Source: Blattamonas nauphoetae
Lineage: Eukaryota > Preaxostyla > Oxymonadida
Direction: 5' to 3'
DNA length: 64,000 nucleotides
NCBI GenBank assembly: GCA_033064195.1
Contig: JARBJD010000034.1
Location: forward strand, 62,001 to 126,000
In this document: positions 44,901 through 56,800 of the stretch, piece by piece
Layout of the letters: each line of letters opens with the position of its first letter
Position numbering within the stretch: position 1 is the first letter of the stretch
Notes under the pieces: model-generated
Told to the model about the DNA's origin: nothing
Databases searched by the model: none
Seen by the model: only the letters and a program-made list of their open reading frames with translations
Translations under genes and position numbers: made by a program

Positions 44901-45855
44901 GGCAGTGACAGAAGAACTCTCTCTTCTTCGCTCGATTCTGATCGTTCTGCAGGGGTTCGAAGAGCGAACCCGAAACACCCCAACGCCTTTCTCGATCAGC
45001 AGAGCCACTGCTCCTTTCCGAGGCATTCACGAATCATCCGTCACCCAACAACCACTCCCGTCCATCGTCGCATCCATCCTTCTCTCTGCCAGCCTCGAGT
45101 CACAGCAGCCTCTCACTGACTTTCTTCGAGGTCTGAATGAAACGCTGTTTTCTGACATCACAAAGGAAACAGCCAAAATTATCTGTTTCTTCTTGGAGGA
45201 GAAAAGAACGACACACTCACGAGCTCTGACGTCTTTTGATTCATTTGGATTCAGTCTCGATCAGATGGAGAGACACCCAACACCACAACAGTTCTTCCTC
45301 ACTCTATGCAAAATGATTTTTCCAAACGACCAACTTACGATCTCTGGTTCCACACTCCTTCCACTCGCTCCCTTCCTCACTCGAATTCTCACAATTGTCG
45401 TGCCTTCGTCGCCAGACAGACTGGAGCTTTGTTTCGAGCAGGACGAGCACTCCCAGCTTCTGAACTCGTTCCTCTCTCTCGTTCTGTCTCTCATCAACAC
45501 AGGAACTCCATCCACTCTCTCCACCCCTCCTCTCTCCTCTCTTCTCTCCGTCCTCTCCATCGCTCTTGTCCGTCTGGACACCATCCCATCGTCGCTGTAT
45601 TTATACACCAGATTCAACGACCTGTTCGAGAAGAGGGAGAATCAATACAACCCAAAAGTGAGGCAGGTTGTGCTCGCTCTGAGTTCAGAAGGGATGGAAG
45701 ACAGAAGCAATCTCGCTCTTGACTCGTTCTCGTTGGACTTTCTGAACAAGTGGAAAGGTGCAAACGCACCACACCATGTCGATCTCCCCAATGGACTTCT
45801 CATTGATCCATTAGAGGACCCAACGGAACTGTTCAATGAGATCTTTGATTTCTGA
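41994..45855 (+). CDS. large helical protein, 5 exons, function unknown
   Basis: Proposed introns 42172-42214 (43 nt), 42269-42350 (82), 42854-42887 (34) and 43021-43063 (43) are all GT-AG and join five exons into one frame of about 1,220 residues. Without splicing the frame breaks at each. The start MTSANTPSLISGITNLDDF is the first ATG. The whole protein is Leu/Ser-rich and predicted helical with no low-complexity tracts, like a HEAT/ARM solenoid or a large scaffold. No motif was recognised, and the length would fit a nuclear-transport or nucleoporin-type solenoid, but nothing specific supports that. Convergent with the gene ending at 46274. Exon structure is well supported by frame; identity is not. 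Confidence 0.75.
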
Positions 45856-46273
45856 ATTTGAAGCGTTTATGTAAGAACATTCTGTCCCCCTGGCCGTACT
45901 CACTTCTTACTTGACAATTTGTAGAATTTAGAGAGAGAATGTCGTTGTTTGATGAATGTTCATCGAAGGGACCTTGGTCGAGAAAGCTCTCATGGGTGTG
46001 ATCTTTCATCACCGCCAAGCACAACCTTATAAGTATCTTTGGATGGATTAACTTCAAGTAGACCATTCTCGATAAAGTTCCAGGTGACCAAAAAGAGAGA
46101 AACATCAGCGAATCAAAAGAAATGAGGACAGCAAACGAGCGTCAGTGACATCAAGTATTGATAGCAGATGGACGAAATCAAAAATAACATTTGATGACCC
46201 GCGCGAAATGTGAGTCATCATGAGTGACCATCCACAATATAGTTGATTTTCGACGATCAACCCTCAATCTGTT
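45856..46273. other. convergent intergenic region, no gene seen
   Basis: Lies between the stops of two converging genes. Contains GCGTTTATG 10-20 bases after the plus-strand stop. No other signal. Confidence 0.4.
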
Positions 46274-48799
46274 TTACGCTCCCCCAAATTGCCCAAACAA
46301 CAACTCCCCACCCTCAGGCTCCCCCTCAACAATCGTCGGCTGGATTGCTGAGAAGTAACTCTGCGATTTTGGGTTCAGGGCGAGTTGGAACTCAACAGTT
46401 AGCCCGGGCTTGATCTGAGCCGCATTTTTGTGGCTTAGTCGCCGCAGATCGCAGAAAATGTTGTCCGGGAATTCTTCGCTCTGGATCCAAGCAGTTTTTC
46501 GTTGGAAAGAGATGGTGTGGAGGAAAACCCCTCGATAGTGTCTGTTGTCGGGAATGGCGCGAATATAAGGATAGTAAAGAGGGAGAAGGCCCGTATTCTT
46601 TCTCTTCACAATATCTCGGGTCACAGAATCAAGCGACGCGAGCAGATTGGGAATTGTGTCGGATCCGATCGGATCTGGATTCGACATCTTTGCTGACGCG
46701 ATTTGGGTGAGTTCGTTCTGGACTTGGACAGCGGGCATGAAAAACGGGGCGGGGGTTGTGGGGGGACAGTGGTGGAAGGGGGAATTTGCGGATGCGCGTG
46801 ATTGGGAGGCTGCGGAGGACGTTGGTTGGAAATGAGGGGTTTGGGAGGAATAAGGGGGAAGGATGGGAATTGTACTGAGGAAAAGATGCGGATAAGAGGG
46901 ATGATTAAGAAAATGGTGAAGATCAAAATGATGAGGAGAACAACGAAGAATAAGTGAAGGAACTACATACCCAATTCCAGACTGTGATTGTCCGCCATTC
47001 GACGTGCTCAATCGAATCGAATGCGACGATTCCGAGCGACTATTAAATGAAGGAAGCACATGCGAATTCGGAGAAACTTGTGAATGCCCGTTTGATGAAA
47101 GATTGCTCTGAAGATGCATCGCTGGCGACGATGTATGCTGGGCATTGACCTGCGAGTAAGACATGGAATGAGTTTTGAGATGTGGGGACGGATCGGATGG
47201 GGGAATGTTGCTGGAGTATTGGGACGTGAGGGAGCTGAGTGAAGGGATATATGTTGAAGTGATCAGACTGTTCAAACTTGGTGGGATGGAAGCTGAGAGA
47301 GAGTTTGGGACAGATCCTGCGTTGGAAGAACTTGACAATTGTGGGACAGCTGTCGACAATGCATGGGAAAGAAGAAACGATGTTTCTGGAGTATCATGCA
47401 ATGTCGCTGATGGTGTGGACGGGAAGCCATGCGAACCACCGCTCTGCCCCAACGACGGAGTCGACAGTAGAGATGACGAGGACGAGGTTGGTAACCCATA
47501 AGATGAGTTCAGCGCAGTTGCAGAAGATGTCGGAAGGAGTCCAGCGCCTAAATAAGGAAGGGGGAGAGGTGCCTGTGCGGGATAGAAGGGTGGAGAGCCG
47601 TGTGCCGAGGTTGGGGTCGGTTTCGGGTGATTTAAGTTCTTTTGCTGAGAATTGCCTTGTTTATCCATCCGTCGTTGCTTTGTTGCCATTCTTGTTCGTT
47701 CTTTTGCACTCTTTTCGCAAAGCGCGGATGAAGTCGATGGAAGAGAATGGCCTGACATCGCATGGTATGTCTTCTTCGGCTTCGGTTGTGGGGAGGGGTA
47801 TGAACCGGCCGATGTGTCATTAAGCGGTGAAAGAGGCCTGTTTGTCTCTAGAACAGTTGTTTGAGGTGGATTTCGGTATTTCTGTGACGGAGAATTCTGC
47901 AACGAATTCTCGCCCTGCTCGTACTGATTAGTAGTATTAAGGGTGGGGGAGGAAGCTGATTGCGAATTGTGTGGGGTGAGGTAAAAAGAGGACACGTCCG
48001 TTGGAAGATAGTGTCCAGATTTTTTGGAATCAAATGCGACCAAATCGTATCTTTCGAAGGGAGATTGACGATTTGGGTCGGTCTGATCTTGAGGAAGGTT
48101 CAAAGGAATGTTTTGGCCGAGTCCTTGTTCAAGAAAGGGTTGAGAATGACGATTCTTGATGTGGAGGTCGGCCAGACCAGTATCAACGGAATATAGCCCC
48201 GACCGACTGTTTGTGTTTGAGTCCAATGAGTGGGAAGATGCTGTCGAGGTCGATACACTATCGCTTGCGAACATGGCGTGATCTACAGAATTGCCAACTT
48301 CGGGAAAGGAGATTTGTGAAGGTTCACCAAATGATAGTGATGGCGGAGATACACTGGTTGCTGGGGCTGATGTTTTTGAATTGTGTTGAGATCGCGAGAA
48401 CCGCCAAGCTTCAGGAGACATCGAGATGAATGGTTCGAGAATAGAATCGAAATCTTCCGAGATACGAGAATGAGAGATGTCTCCTTTTGAGGCATACTCC
48501 GAAAAAGGGTCGATTGAAGGTCGGAAGGATTTATTGGATTCTTCTTGACTCGATTCGTCGATCGATTCATGCGGGAATGTGGTGTCGAATCCAAGGGTCG
48601 ATGTGAAAGCAGCACGATGGGAGGACGCCTTACTGAAATCGTCAGAAAAGCAAGACGCCATTGATGGTTGTGTTGAGTTGTTTGTTGGGGAGAGAGGCTG
48701 TGAAAAATAGGTGTGGAGTGAAAAGGCTGATGAATGGTCAAATTTGTGTGATAAAGGATCAACAGCCCACGAAGAGATAAACGAATTCGGGACAGTCAT
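46274..48799 (-). CDS. Ser/Pro/Asn-rich protein with a C-terminal OB/cold-shock-like domain, one intron
   Basis: The first ATG is at 48799 (MTVPNSFISSWAV). One intron, 46875-46970 (96 nt, donor GTATGT, acceptor TTCCTCAG), keeps the frame; about 809 residues result. Residues 1-~680 are disordered and rich in Ser, Pro, Asn, His and Gln. The last ~110 form a compact domain: LLPLYYPYIRAIPDNRHYRG, VFLHTISFQRKTAWIQSEEF, DNIFCDLRRLSHKNAAQIKP, TVEFQLALNPKSQSYFSAIQ. Its strand pattern and K-x-A-W-I...F start resemble cold-shock/OB nucleic-acid binding domains, so an RNA-binding role is a guess. No signal peptide. The long disordered part suggests condensate or scaffold behaviour; unproven. Confidence 0.75.
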   Translation of the reverse strand: MTVPNSFISSWAVDPLSHKFDHSSAFSLHTYFSQPLSPTNNSTQPSMASCFSDDFSKASSHRAAFTSTLGFDTTFPHESIDESSQEESNKSFRPSIDPFSEYASKGDISHSRISEDFDSILEPFISMSPEAWRFSRSQHNSKTSAPATSVSPPSLSFGEPSQISFPEVGNSVDHAMFASDSVSTSTASSHSLDSNTNSRSGLYSVDTGLADLHIKNRHSQPFLEQGLGQNIPLNLPQDQTDPNRQSPFERYDLVAFDSKKSGHYLPTDVSSFYLTPHNSQSASSPTLNTTNQYEQGENSLQNSPSQKYRNPPQTTVLETNRPLSPLNDTSAGSYPSPQPKPKKTYHAMSGHSLPSTSSALCEKSAKERTRMATKQRRMDKQGNSQQKNLNHPKPTPTSAHGSPPFYPAQAPLPLPYLGAGLLPTSSATALNSSYGLPTSSSSSLLSTPSLGQSGGSHGFPSTPSATLHDTPETSFLLSHALSTAVPQLSSSSNAGSVPNSLSASIPPSLNSLITSTYIPSLSSLTSQYSSNIPPSDPSPHLKTHSMSYSQVNAQHTSSPAMHLQSNLSSNGHSQVSPNSHVLPSFNSRSESSHSIRLSTSNGGQSQSGIGYVVPSLILRCSPHHFDLHHFLNHPSYPHLFLSTIPILPPYSSQTPHFQPTSSAASQSRASANSPFHHCPPTTPAPFFMPAVQVQNELTQIASAKMSNPDPIGSDTIPNLLASLDSVTRDIVKRKNTGLLPLYYPYIRAIPDNRHYRGVFLHTISFQRKTAWIQSEEFPDNIFCDLRRLSHKNAAQIKPGLTVEFQLALNPKSQSYFSAIQPTIVEGEPEGGELLFGQFGGA

Positions 48800-48950
48800 C
48801 ACCCTGTTGATCAAGACGATGAACAGATACGATCCTCTCCTTAATTGTACAAAATTCCGAAGAATGGGAACAGACGACAGAATGAAAGATAGATAAAAAC
48901 GATGGATATCAAGAGAAACAAATAATGTTTACTAATTTTCTGTATAAAAA

Positions 48951-49682
48951 TTACTCAACGATGATAATATTGTCATCTCTCCTGTCCGAATCAGCCTTAA
49001 TGTATTCCGGTGAACATTGTCCGATACAGACAGTGAGTGCTGAGAGAAATATGATGGGAGAGATAACATACAATAGTCCTGATCTTCTGGAATTCCGAAT
49101 GCTTCGCAAACCATTTGGTCGCCAAACTAGAGACATTCAAAAGCGAAGAACGACAAACCAATTTTCCAAGAGCGACAGGACAAGTTGAGTATCCTAGACT
49201 TTCAGCGACAAGCAGGACAGAACTGACTGCGATGCCACAATCGATGTATCTTGTGAAGTATCCATCTTTTCGGACGGCGAAGTGGATGCAGAGAGGAGCA
49301 CCATAGAAGATTTTCTCGAGTTGACCACAGTCAGGTGTCACACTGAACATGTCGGGCATTTGTTCAAGTCCGATTTTCTCGATCCTTCGGCCAAGCTCGA
49401 CAGTTTTGTTTCTGTCTTTGCACGCGTAGAACACAATCGGCTACAGAGTCCGATGTGGTAATAATTTTGAAATTGAATAATACTTATACAAAAAAATGAA
49501 CGCAAACCTGGAGGTTTAACGCTGAACAGGAGCTGCGTCCGGCATCGAGAATCTTCTCGACATGCTCATCTGGTACCTCGAATGGGAGAAACTAAGGAAA
49601 GAAAACTTCAATGAAGTCAGACCTTTCGACAGCAGTGACGATTTTTGATTAATGATAAGACATCAGGTTCCGGTTTCGTCAT
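48951..49682 (-). CDS. nitroreductase family FMN oxidoreductase, 5 exons
   Basis: Exons 49682-49623, 49591-49508, 49440-49159, 49126-49072 and 49039-48951 join to 189 residues. The four introns are 31, 67, 32 and 32 nt, all GT-AG. The assembled protein begins like family members (LIKNRHCCRKFL in place of the usual RRSVRxF, then VEKILDAGRSSCSALNLQP), has FYACKDR in the middle, and ends with the dimer/FMN-site helix region DCGIAVSSVLLVAESLGYS, CPVALGK and a SLTVCIGQ strand. Such enzymes use NAD(P)H and FMN to reduce quinones, nitro compounds or flavins and are common in anaerobic protists. No targeting peptide, so cytosolic. The family call is firm; the substrate is unknown. Confidence 0.9.
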
Positions 49683-49861
49683 GGAAGGTTCGATCCAACC
49701 CATCGAACAAAGAACAGAATCATCTGTCGGGAGTTGACGGTTTTCACGCCACTTCATCGATTTCTGATTGATTGTCTAATATAGAGTTGACATATGGAGA
49801 CGATTGGAGCACATCAACAGAACTTGTCCTTGTTTTCCGCTTATGGGTGAAACTCAAGACG

Positions 49862-50697
49862 ATGGGCAGACGAGGTATCGCTATTTTTTCTCCAAATAAA
49901 CCGTCATACTCATCTAGGCTTCCAACCACAGGGTTCAATCAACCCAATGATGTTCCGCCAACCAAAACCACCACCAGAACGAACCATCAAAGACTACCTC
50001 TCGCGAGACAGACCTGAAATCTTAGATGTTCAGAAAATTTTGGATGCTCGACGGAAAAGCTCGATCGAATATTTTGAGGAACAAGGAGGTGATGAGGAAC
50101 GCAAGAAAATGTCGAAGTTTGATTCCGTCACTTTTTCTCATCTTTTATAGACTTAGGAAGGAGAAATTGAAGTCGCACGCCAAAAGAAAACACGAAAAAC
50201 AGAGAAAGGAAGAGGAAGACAGTAGTTCTGAATTGTATGGAGGATCGTCATCGTCTGAATCACAATCCGACTCTTCATCATCCTCATCGTCCGAATCGTC
50301 GTCCTCTTCAGCCCCACGCCACCACCGAAGCAAGTCCGTTCGAAAAGAAAAAAGAACACACTCTGATAAATCTCACCGTTCACACAGATCGCACCGGACA
50401 CATGACAAATCTCGATCGAGACACAGACACCGAAGAGAACCGTCAAGTGAGTCAGAATCCCATTCCCATCGAAGAGAAAGGAGGGAACGACGACGTGATG
50501 ACGAACACCGAGAAAGAAGAAGGAGAGACCGAAGTGCAAGCAAAAGCAGGAGTCCAGAAAGAGAAAGAAGAGATACCCAACGGGAAGGAAGGGCATCCGA
50601 AAGACATCGGGAGGAAAGACACCGTGAACGAAGAAAAGAACATGTCACAGTCATTCATTCTGAAAGCCCAGAAAGCGGGGAAATTGAAGATATGTGA
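49862..50697 (+). CDS. FAM133-like RS-rich protein, 3 exons
   Basis: A 13-base first exon (49862-49874) encodes MGRR plus one base. Introns 49875-49917 (43 nt) and 50117-50150 (34 nt) join it to 49918-50116 and 50151-50697, giving 252 residues. The N-terminus lines up with the FAM133 family: MGRRG, a short NP segment, then TIKDYLSRDRP, VQKILDARRKSS and YFEEQ, followed by Lys-rich, then long Ser-rich (SSSSESQSDSSSSSSSESSS) and Arg/Glu/Ser-rich stretches. From memory human FAM133 reads MGKR, TIQDYLNRPRP, EEKMNE and a poly-Ser tract. RS-rich tails like this are typical of nuclear speckle and splicing proteins. Nuclear role inferred. Confidence 0.7.
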
Positions 50698-50822
50698 GGA
50701 GTTTCGCGATAACATGAGCTTTGATCATTTGTTTCTTGATTTTTGGTCATTTCACCATATTTGAAAGTTCATTAGTGTTTAGAACACAGGACAGTCTGAT
50801 CAAACCATTTTTATACAACTTC

Positions 50823-53800
50823 ATGCTTCTGTTCCTTCTCTTTTGCAATTATCTTCATTCATATCGGGTCCCCAATGAACAACAAATCAACCGACTCGTT
50901 TCGAAATCAGGTGACGATTCTAAGTGCATTGAAGACCCAACTGTTCATTGCAAAACAATCTCAGGAGCTCTTCAGGATAATCCAATGGATATTTTCTTGG
51001 AGATTGAACCAAATCAAACCATCGAGGAGCCACGAGTTATCGTATTTGACTATCGCACCAAATTCAATCACACTGCTGTCAATGTCACTCTCGTATTGGA
51101 TGAAACAGAAAAATCTGACTCACCTTTCTTCACTTTTAAGAATATGACCTCGTTTGCTTCTCATCTTCTCACTTTTATCTCTTAACAGCCTCTCGCTCCG
51201 ACATTTCACAGTGACCAACTTAGCGCAGACATTTCTCGATATCGATGGGGTCAACAGAACCGAATTATCCGAATTAACCATCTCCTCCAAGGATTCAGAA
51301 GACCTAGAGATGTTTTCACTCATCAAAATCAAGAATTCCCACAGAGTCTCGATCGTGGAATCTTCCATCAAATTCACCTCAAAAATTCCTCAACAACACA
51401 CCTCATCAATTCTAAACGAGCAACTCGGTTATGGTGGATGCTTAAATGCCACCGCTCTTACTTCTCTGCTGATCTCAAGTTGTACTTTCAGTGGAACATC
51501 AGATTCGGAATCAACAATCGATAACCCTGCCTGCATTACACTCATCTTCGCAAACGCCATCACCAACGTCACCATAAATGCGCTTGAAGAATCCAGTTCC
51601 AACATAAAGCAATCGTCCATCAAAAATCACATCAGCAGCTCGCCCGGAGCCGGAATCATGCTTGTGAGCTGTACATTTATCTTCATTTCGAACGCATCAT
51701 TTTCGGATCTTCGTTCGACTCTGAGCGGAGGTGCTTTGTCGTTTGTTCTGGACAAAACAACACTTGAACTCAATGACACGACATTCCTCAGATGCAGGGC
51801 AGGAGCTAATGGCGGCTGTGTTGCAACGTTGGACAGTCAGTTTCAGTCCGCTTCGTCCGCCAAATTTAACAAATGCACTTTCACAGATTCGCAATCGAAG
51901 GATCCTGGATCAGCCCTCTACCTGATGGGATCAGTCCAATTAACCAACTGTAACTTCACCCAAACATCATTGCCTTCAACCGATATCAATTCAATCCTTG
52001 TCAGTGTCTCCGGAAAGAGTCTTCCAGGAACTGAGGCCTTCTTCAACAATGTCCTTCTTCTCAGCCATATATCCGACTACCATATCCATACTTGTGGTAC
52101 TGACACTGTTTCTCTCAGCACAGATGCTTTAAAGGACGGTACATTTCCAGTTTCATCACAGTATTCATTCAACGCAATGACTGATCTGACCATCAACGCA
52201 ATGTTATTTAAAGACCTTTCAATTCCGTCATCCGCTGTCAATATTGAATCTGTAGGCAAAGCTGCTGTGAACAATACCGTCTTCCAAGATATCACCACGG
52301 ACAGCCTGAATGGTGGTGGAATGACGATTCTTCACTCAACTGCCATTATCAACAATTCTGTTTTTCTTTTCTGTTCGAGTTCGTCCATGGGAGGAGCTTG
52401 TCAAATTATTAACTCCTCCGCAACATTCCTCAAATGCCAATTCAGACAGAACACAGCCCCGCAAGGAAGTGCCCTTTATGCACTTGGAAGCCGCTCGAAG
52501 AGCCAGCGTAACGATCATGGGTCTCTCTCCCTCGTTGGATGTGTTTTTGTTGGGTTTGATCCAGATCTGTCCAAACCTGTTTCGACTGTAGTTCATGTCT
52601 CGTCACTCGCCTTGTTTTCGGTTGTCCAGCAGGAATCTGAACCTTCACCCACAACTTTTGTCAATATATCAGCGTCGACTGATGGGGCCTGCTTTTATGT
52701 GGCTAATATTACAAAAACCGAGATCTCCTCAGTCACATTCGAAAATGTCAGCAATTCTCGTCAATCTATCATCTTCCTCGACAATAAATGTCCAAACATC
52801 ACTCTTTCCTCTCTTTCGTTCACTGGTTGTTATTCGGATCAGGAAGGAACCATATTGTACCTCCAGGCGCCTGATCCGGACACCGGATCTATCTTCACGA
52901 ACAATGGGATTACTTTCACCGATATACTGGTCAGACAATGTCAGTCGAAGCTTACAACTCTTCTTTTGATCGAAAAAAGCTGCACTATCAACAATCTCAC
53001 TGTACAGAAATGCGCCGCGTTCGATCCGCCCACTTCTTCGCTATCCGACGTTACTCCCCTCAAAATCTCCCAAACGGCCATTCCACCCGCCCTCCTCGCC
53101 TTTCGAGCAACAGGATACAACCGAGGTCGCCATATCGTCCAATTTGACATCTCCACTTTCGAAGGCACAAACACACCTCAACCCTTCGTCTTCGTCACTG
53201 CAGTGGGCCTAATGAACCTCACCATGGAACAGGACCAGAATACTCGCTATTGCTTCCACAACCACATCTCCACATGCCCAACAGGATGCGGGCTCTTCAT
53301 CTCCGACATCAACTCGACATCCATCCATGGCGCCAGTTTCCACGCCCTCAGCGGAAAGACAGGATCTGCAATTTACGTCGAGGAATCGTGTTCCTCTGTC
53401 TATCTCACACGCTCGGAGTTCTCTGATTGCCACGCGGAGGAAGATGGAGGAGCGATTTTTGTGGAAAGGACTCCGAAAAGTGAGAAAAATGGGGGACGAT
53501 GGACGAAGGATGGTTGGGATGAACGAGATTTCGACGCGAAATTGGGGCTGGAGACAGTTCGAGTGGAGAACACAACAGCTGGGCGAAGGGGAGGGTTCAT
53601 TGCGTGCTTCTCGTCGTTCAAAATCGCTCACGGTTCAATCGAATCGCCACACGCGCCAATCGGATCTTTCCTCTTCCTTTCCGGCGATTCTCCCGATTCC
53701 GAACCAATTCTCTTCCTCTGGAACCAAACACGAGTACACGACGTCACAACCAAGGAAGGGGTCGCGACAGGGTCAGTGATCCATTTGGAAGAGATCGAGC

Positions 53801-56800
53801 AGGGATGGATTATTGGCCCAAATCTGACAACAGGCACCTGCATGTTTCAGAACATCCGCACGACCACGCCAGGCTCAGCTCTTTTCACAAGAAGTGTGGA
53901 TGAACTGGATGTGGTGTACATGAAAGCAGAAAATTGCACGAGTGAGGAAGATGGAGGCCTGATTTTCCTGTCTGGAAGGACCGACCGCTTCTTTCTCGGG
54001 AGTTCGATTGTGGAACATTGTGAATCGAAGAAGAACGGCGGAGTTCTTGCGATGGACTCAAGTTTAATGAACGTCGACACCGATCTCAGTTTCGACGATG
54101 TCTTCTTTTTCAACTGTTCAGCGAAGGGGAAGGGCGGAGTGATTGAAACCCAAGTTCGGACGTGGTTCACTCTCTGCTCGTTCATCGACTGTATCTCCCC
54201 TTCCGGCCTTGTCCTTTCCGGCAATTTCTCCAAAGCACCCATAAACACACTCTCCGATTCTCTCAAAATTTATTGTTGTCATGTCTCCCTTCCCTCCAAA
54301 ATGCTCGCAGTTGGCACAAAAGTGTTCATGTTCGAAATGGACACACTTTATCGACTGACTGTGAAACACTCGAACATCAGCGTGACATTGCCCTCCCACT
54401 CCATTCACATCGGATTCTGTCGAGCCCACATTGCAGCGATTGTTGAAGTGAATGGATTGAACGTCACAAACATGACAGCCGACTACGGCACAGTCTTCAG
54501 AGTCGACGAAACGAAGACCTTCACATTGGAGAACTCGACATTCACGAGCATTTGGGCCGACGAGGCTGGAGCTGTTGTTTATCTAACCCAACCAGACACG
54601 GGCGAGGTCGACCGCAAACTGGTTGTTTTGAAGAGCCAGTTCGATTCGTGTCGGAACGGAGTGATTGTGGCCCACATTTCAACCAACGTGACTCTCTCAT
54701 CGTTCACAAACTGCACATCCACCAATTTTGGAGCTGCCATTTCCATTTCGGGGAACCAGTCGATCACCGATGTCAATGTGACTGGTTGTTCGTTCAAAGC
54801 AAAGGCGGGCCCGAACAGCGTTGCCAGCCAAGTCGTTCTGTCTGACATCGACCAAGCAAGTATCGACGGTTTCAAAAACAATCCAGACGGGTCTGTCACT
54901 TTCAACAACTTTTCGGGCATTAATACAAATTCCAATGGGTCAGCCATTCAGATGAGTCGAGTGAACGAAGCGAGGATTGTCCGAATCAACTTCGACGAAA
55001 TCTCGAGCTCAGAATGGGGAGGATCAGTTCACATTGATCAATCTGTCACAACTGTCATTCTCCGACTCGTCAACTTCACAAGCTCTGTCTCGTCGAAGGG
55101 AGGAGGGGCAGTGGTGGTCGACACAGATGAATCAACTGCTGAACCAGCGTCTGATCTCGTTGTTGTGAACGCCAGGTTCCAGAAGTGCCTCACAAACGGC
55201 ACAGGAGGATGTATCTTTTCGAAAAGAAAGACGCGAATCGAGTCGTCACAGTTTTTGAATTGTCGGTCGGCGGAAGGTGGGATGGGAGTGTGGATTGGGG
55301 TTGTGAGTGGGTCGATACAGCTCGTCTCGCTGTACCACTGCGAGTTCACCGCAAAGGAACTCTCCACATCGACATCTCTCTCCTCTCTCGCCCATCTCCA
55401 AAACATCCAAACACTCCACGTTCTTCCCATCCACGAATCGAAAGAAATCGTCCATCCTTCATCCTTCATGTCCTACAAGCCCACCCTCCTCACAGCGACA
55501 GTGAATGCCCGTGCCCTAACACTGGACATGAAGAACATCACCCAACTTGTGATCAATCGAACCGTCTTCACCGATCTGCAGGGAGTGGACAAGACAAACA
55601 TTCTCGTCATCGATTCAAGCATCACACACGCTGAGCTCAACAACCTCACTTTCACATCCTGCCATTCGGACGCGGATGGAGGAGCGGTACTTGTTCATCA
55701 GACAGACAGCTCGATGCCTTCATCTGTCGTGACATTCACGAATTGTGAGTTCTCGCAGTGTGTGTCTGGGAACATGGGAGGAGCTGTGTGGACGAATCGG
55801 AAAGTGAAATTGGTCCGCTGCTCGTTTGACATGTGCCGGAGCGAGAACGGAAGTTGTGTGTACGCTCAATCAAATCCAGACACACACGAGAAACAGACAC
55901 TGACAATCGAAATAACACAATGCTCGTTCTACGGAAGCAAGAACAACACAGCACTGAACCCACAAAAAGCGTCCCTCGTCACTCTTCACAACATCAGCAC
56001 AACGAATCTGACGTCCTGCATCTTCGAGAACTTCAACTCTTCTGGCGATGGAGGGGCAGTCACGCTGCGAGATGTGGAGAAGCTGACGTTCTATCAAATC
56101 AACTTCACTCGACTCGAAGCGGTGAATGGTGCGGGAGTCTCGCATCTCCTTCCAAGCACTTCGCACGGCGAGGAGCAACACACACTCACGTTCAACCTCT
56201 GTCGATTCATGCTGTGCACGTCGAAATCAGCTGGCGGCTCGCTTTTCATCCAACTTCGAAGTCTGACCTTCCGCTGCTCGATTCTGAACTGTGTCTTCGA
56301 GCAGAGTGTCTCCCTTTCAGGAGGAGCTGTCGCCTTCATGGTTGTGGACAACGCGAACACAACCAACTGTAACATCACTGTGAGAGAATGCAGCTTTACA
56401 CAAAACAGTGCGAGAAAGGGAGGAGCTCTCTTTGCACAGACTGGGTCGTACGGACACACTTATCTGTTTCTGTTGAATAATTGTTATTTCACGGGCAACC
56501 ACGCGTGGGAGCAGGGAGGGAGTTTGTTCATCCATACAAAGGACGTTCAGACTGCCGTCGGAGATATTATTGATCCCACAAGAATGTCACTCGTCGGAGA
56601 AATTATGAATCAAGCGACTGAATCTCCGGTCCAGATCCACTCCAACTCGTTCAAAAACGATTCCTGCATGATGACACAAGGCACCGACACGGACGACTGG
56701 AAAGTGAAACCGTGTGGAGCAGCCATCGTCGTGATGGGGAACAGAAGCGCCACAAACACAAACCTGGACATCAATCGGTGTTTTGTGAGTGTTGAGCACT

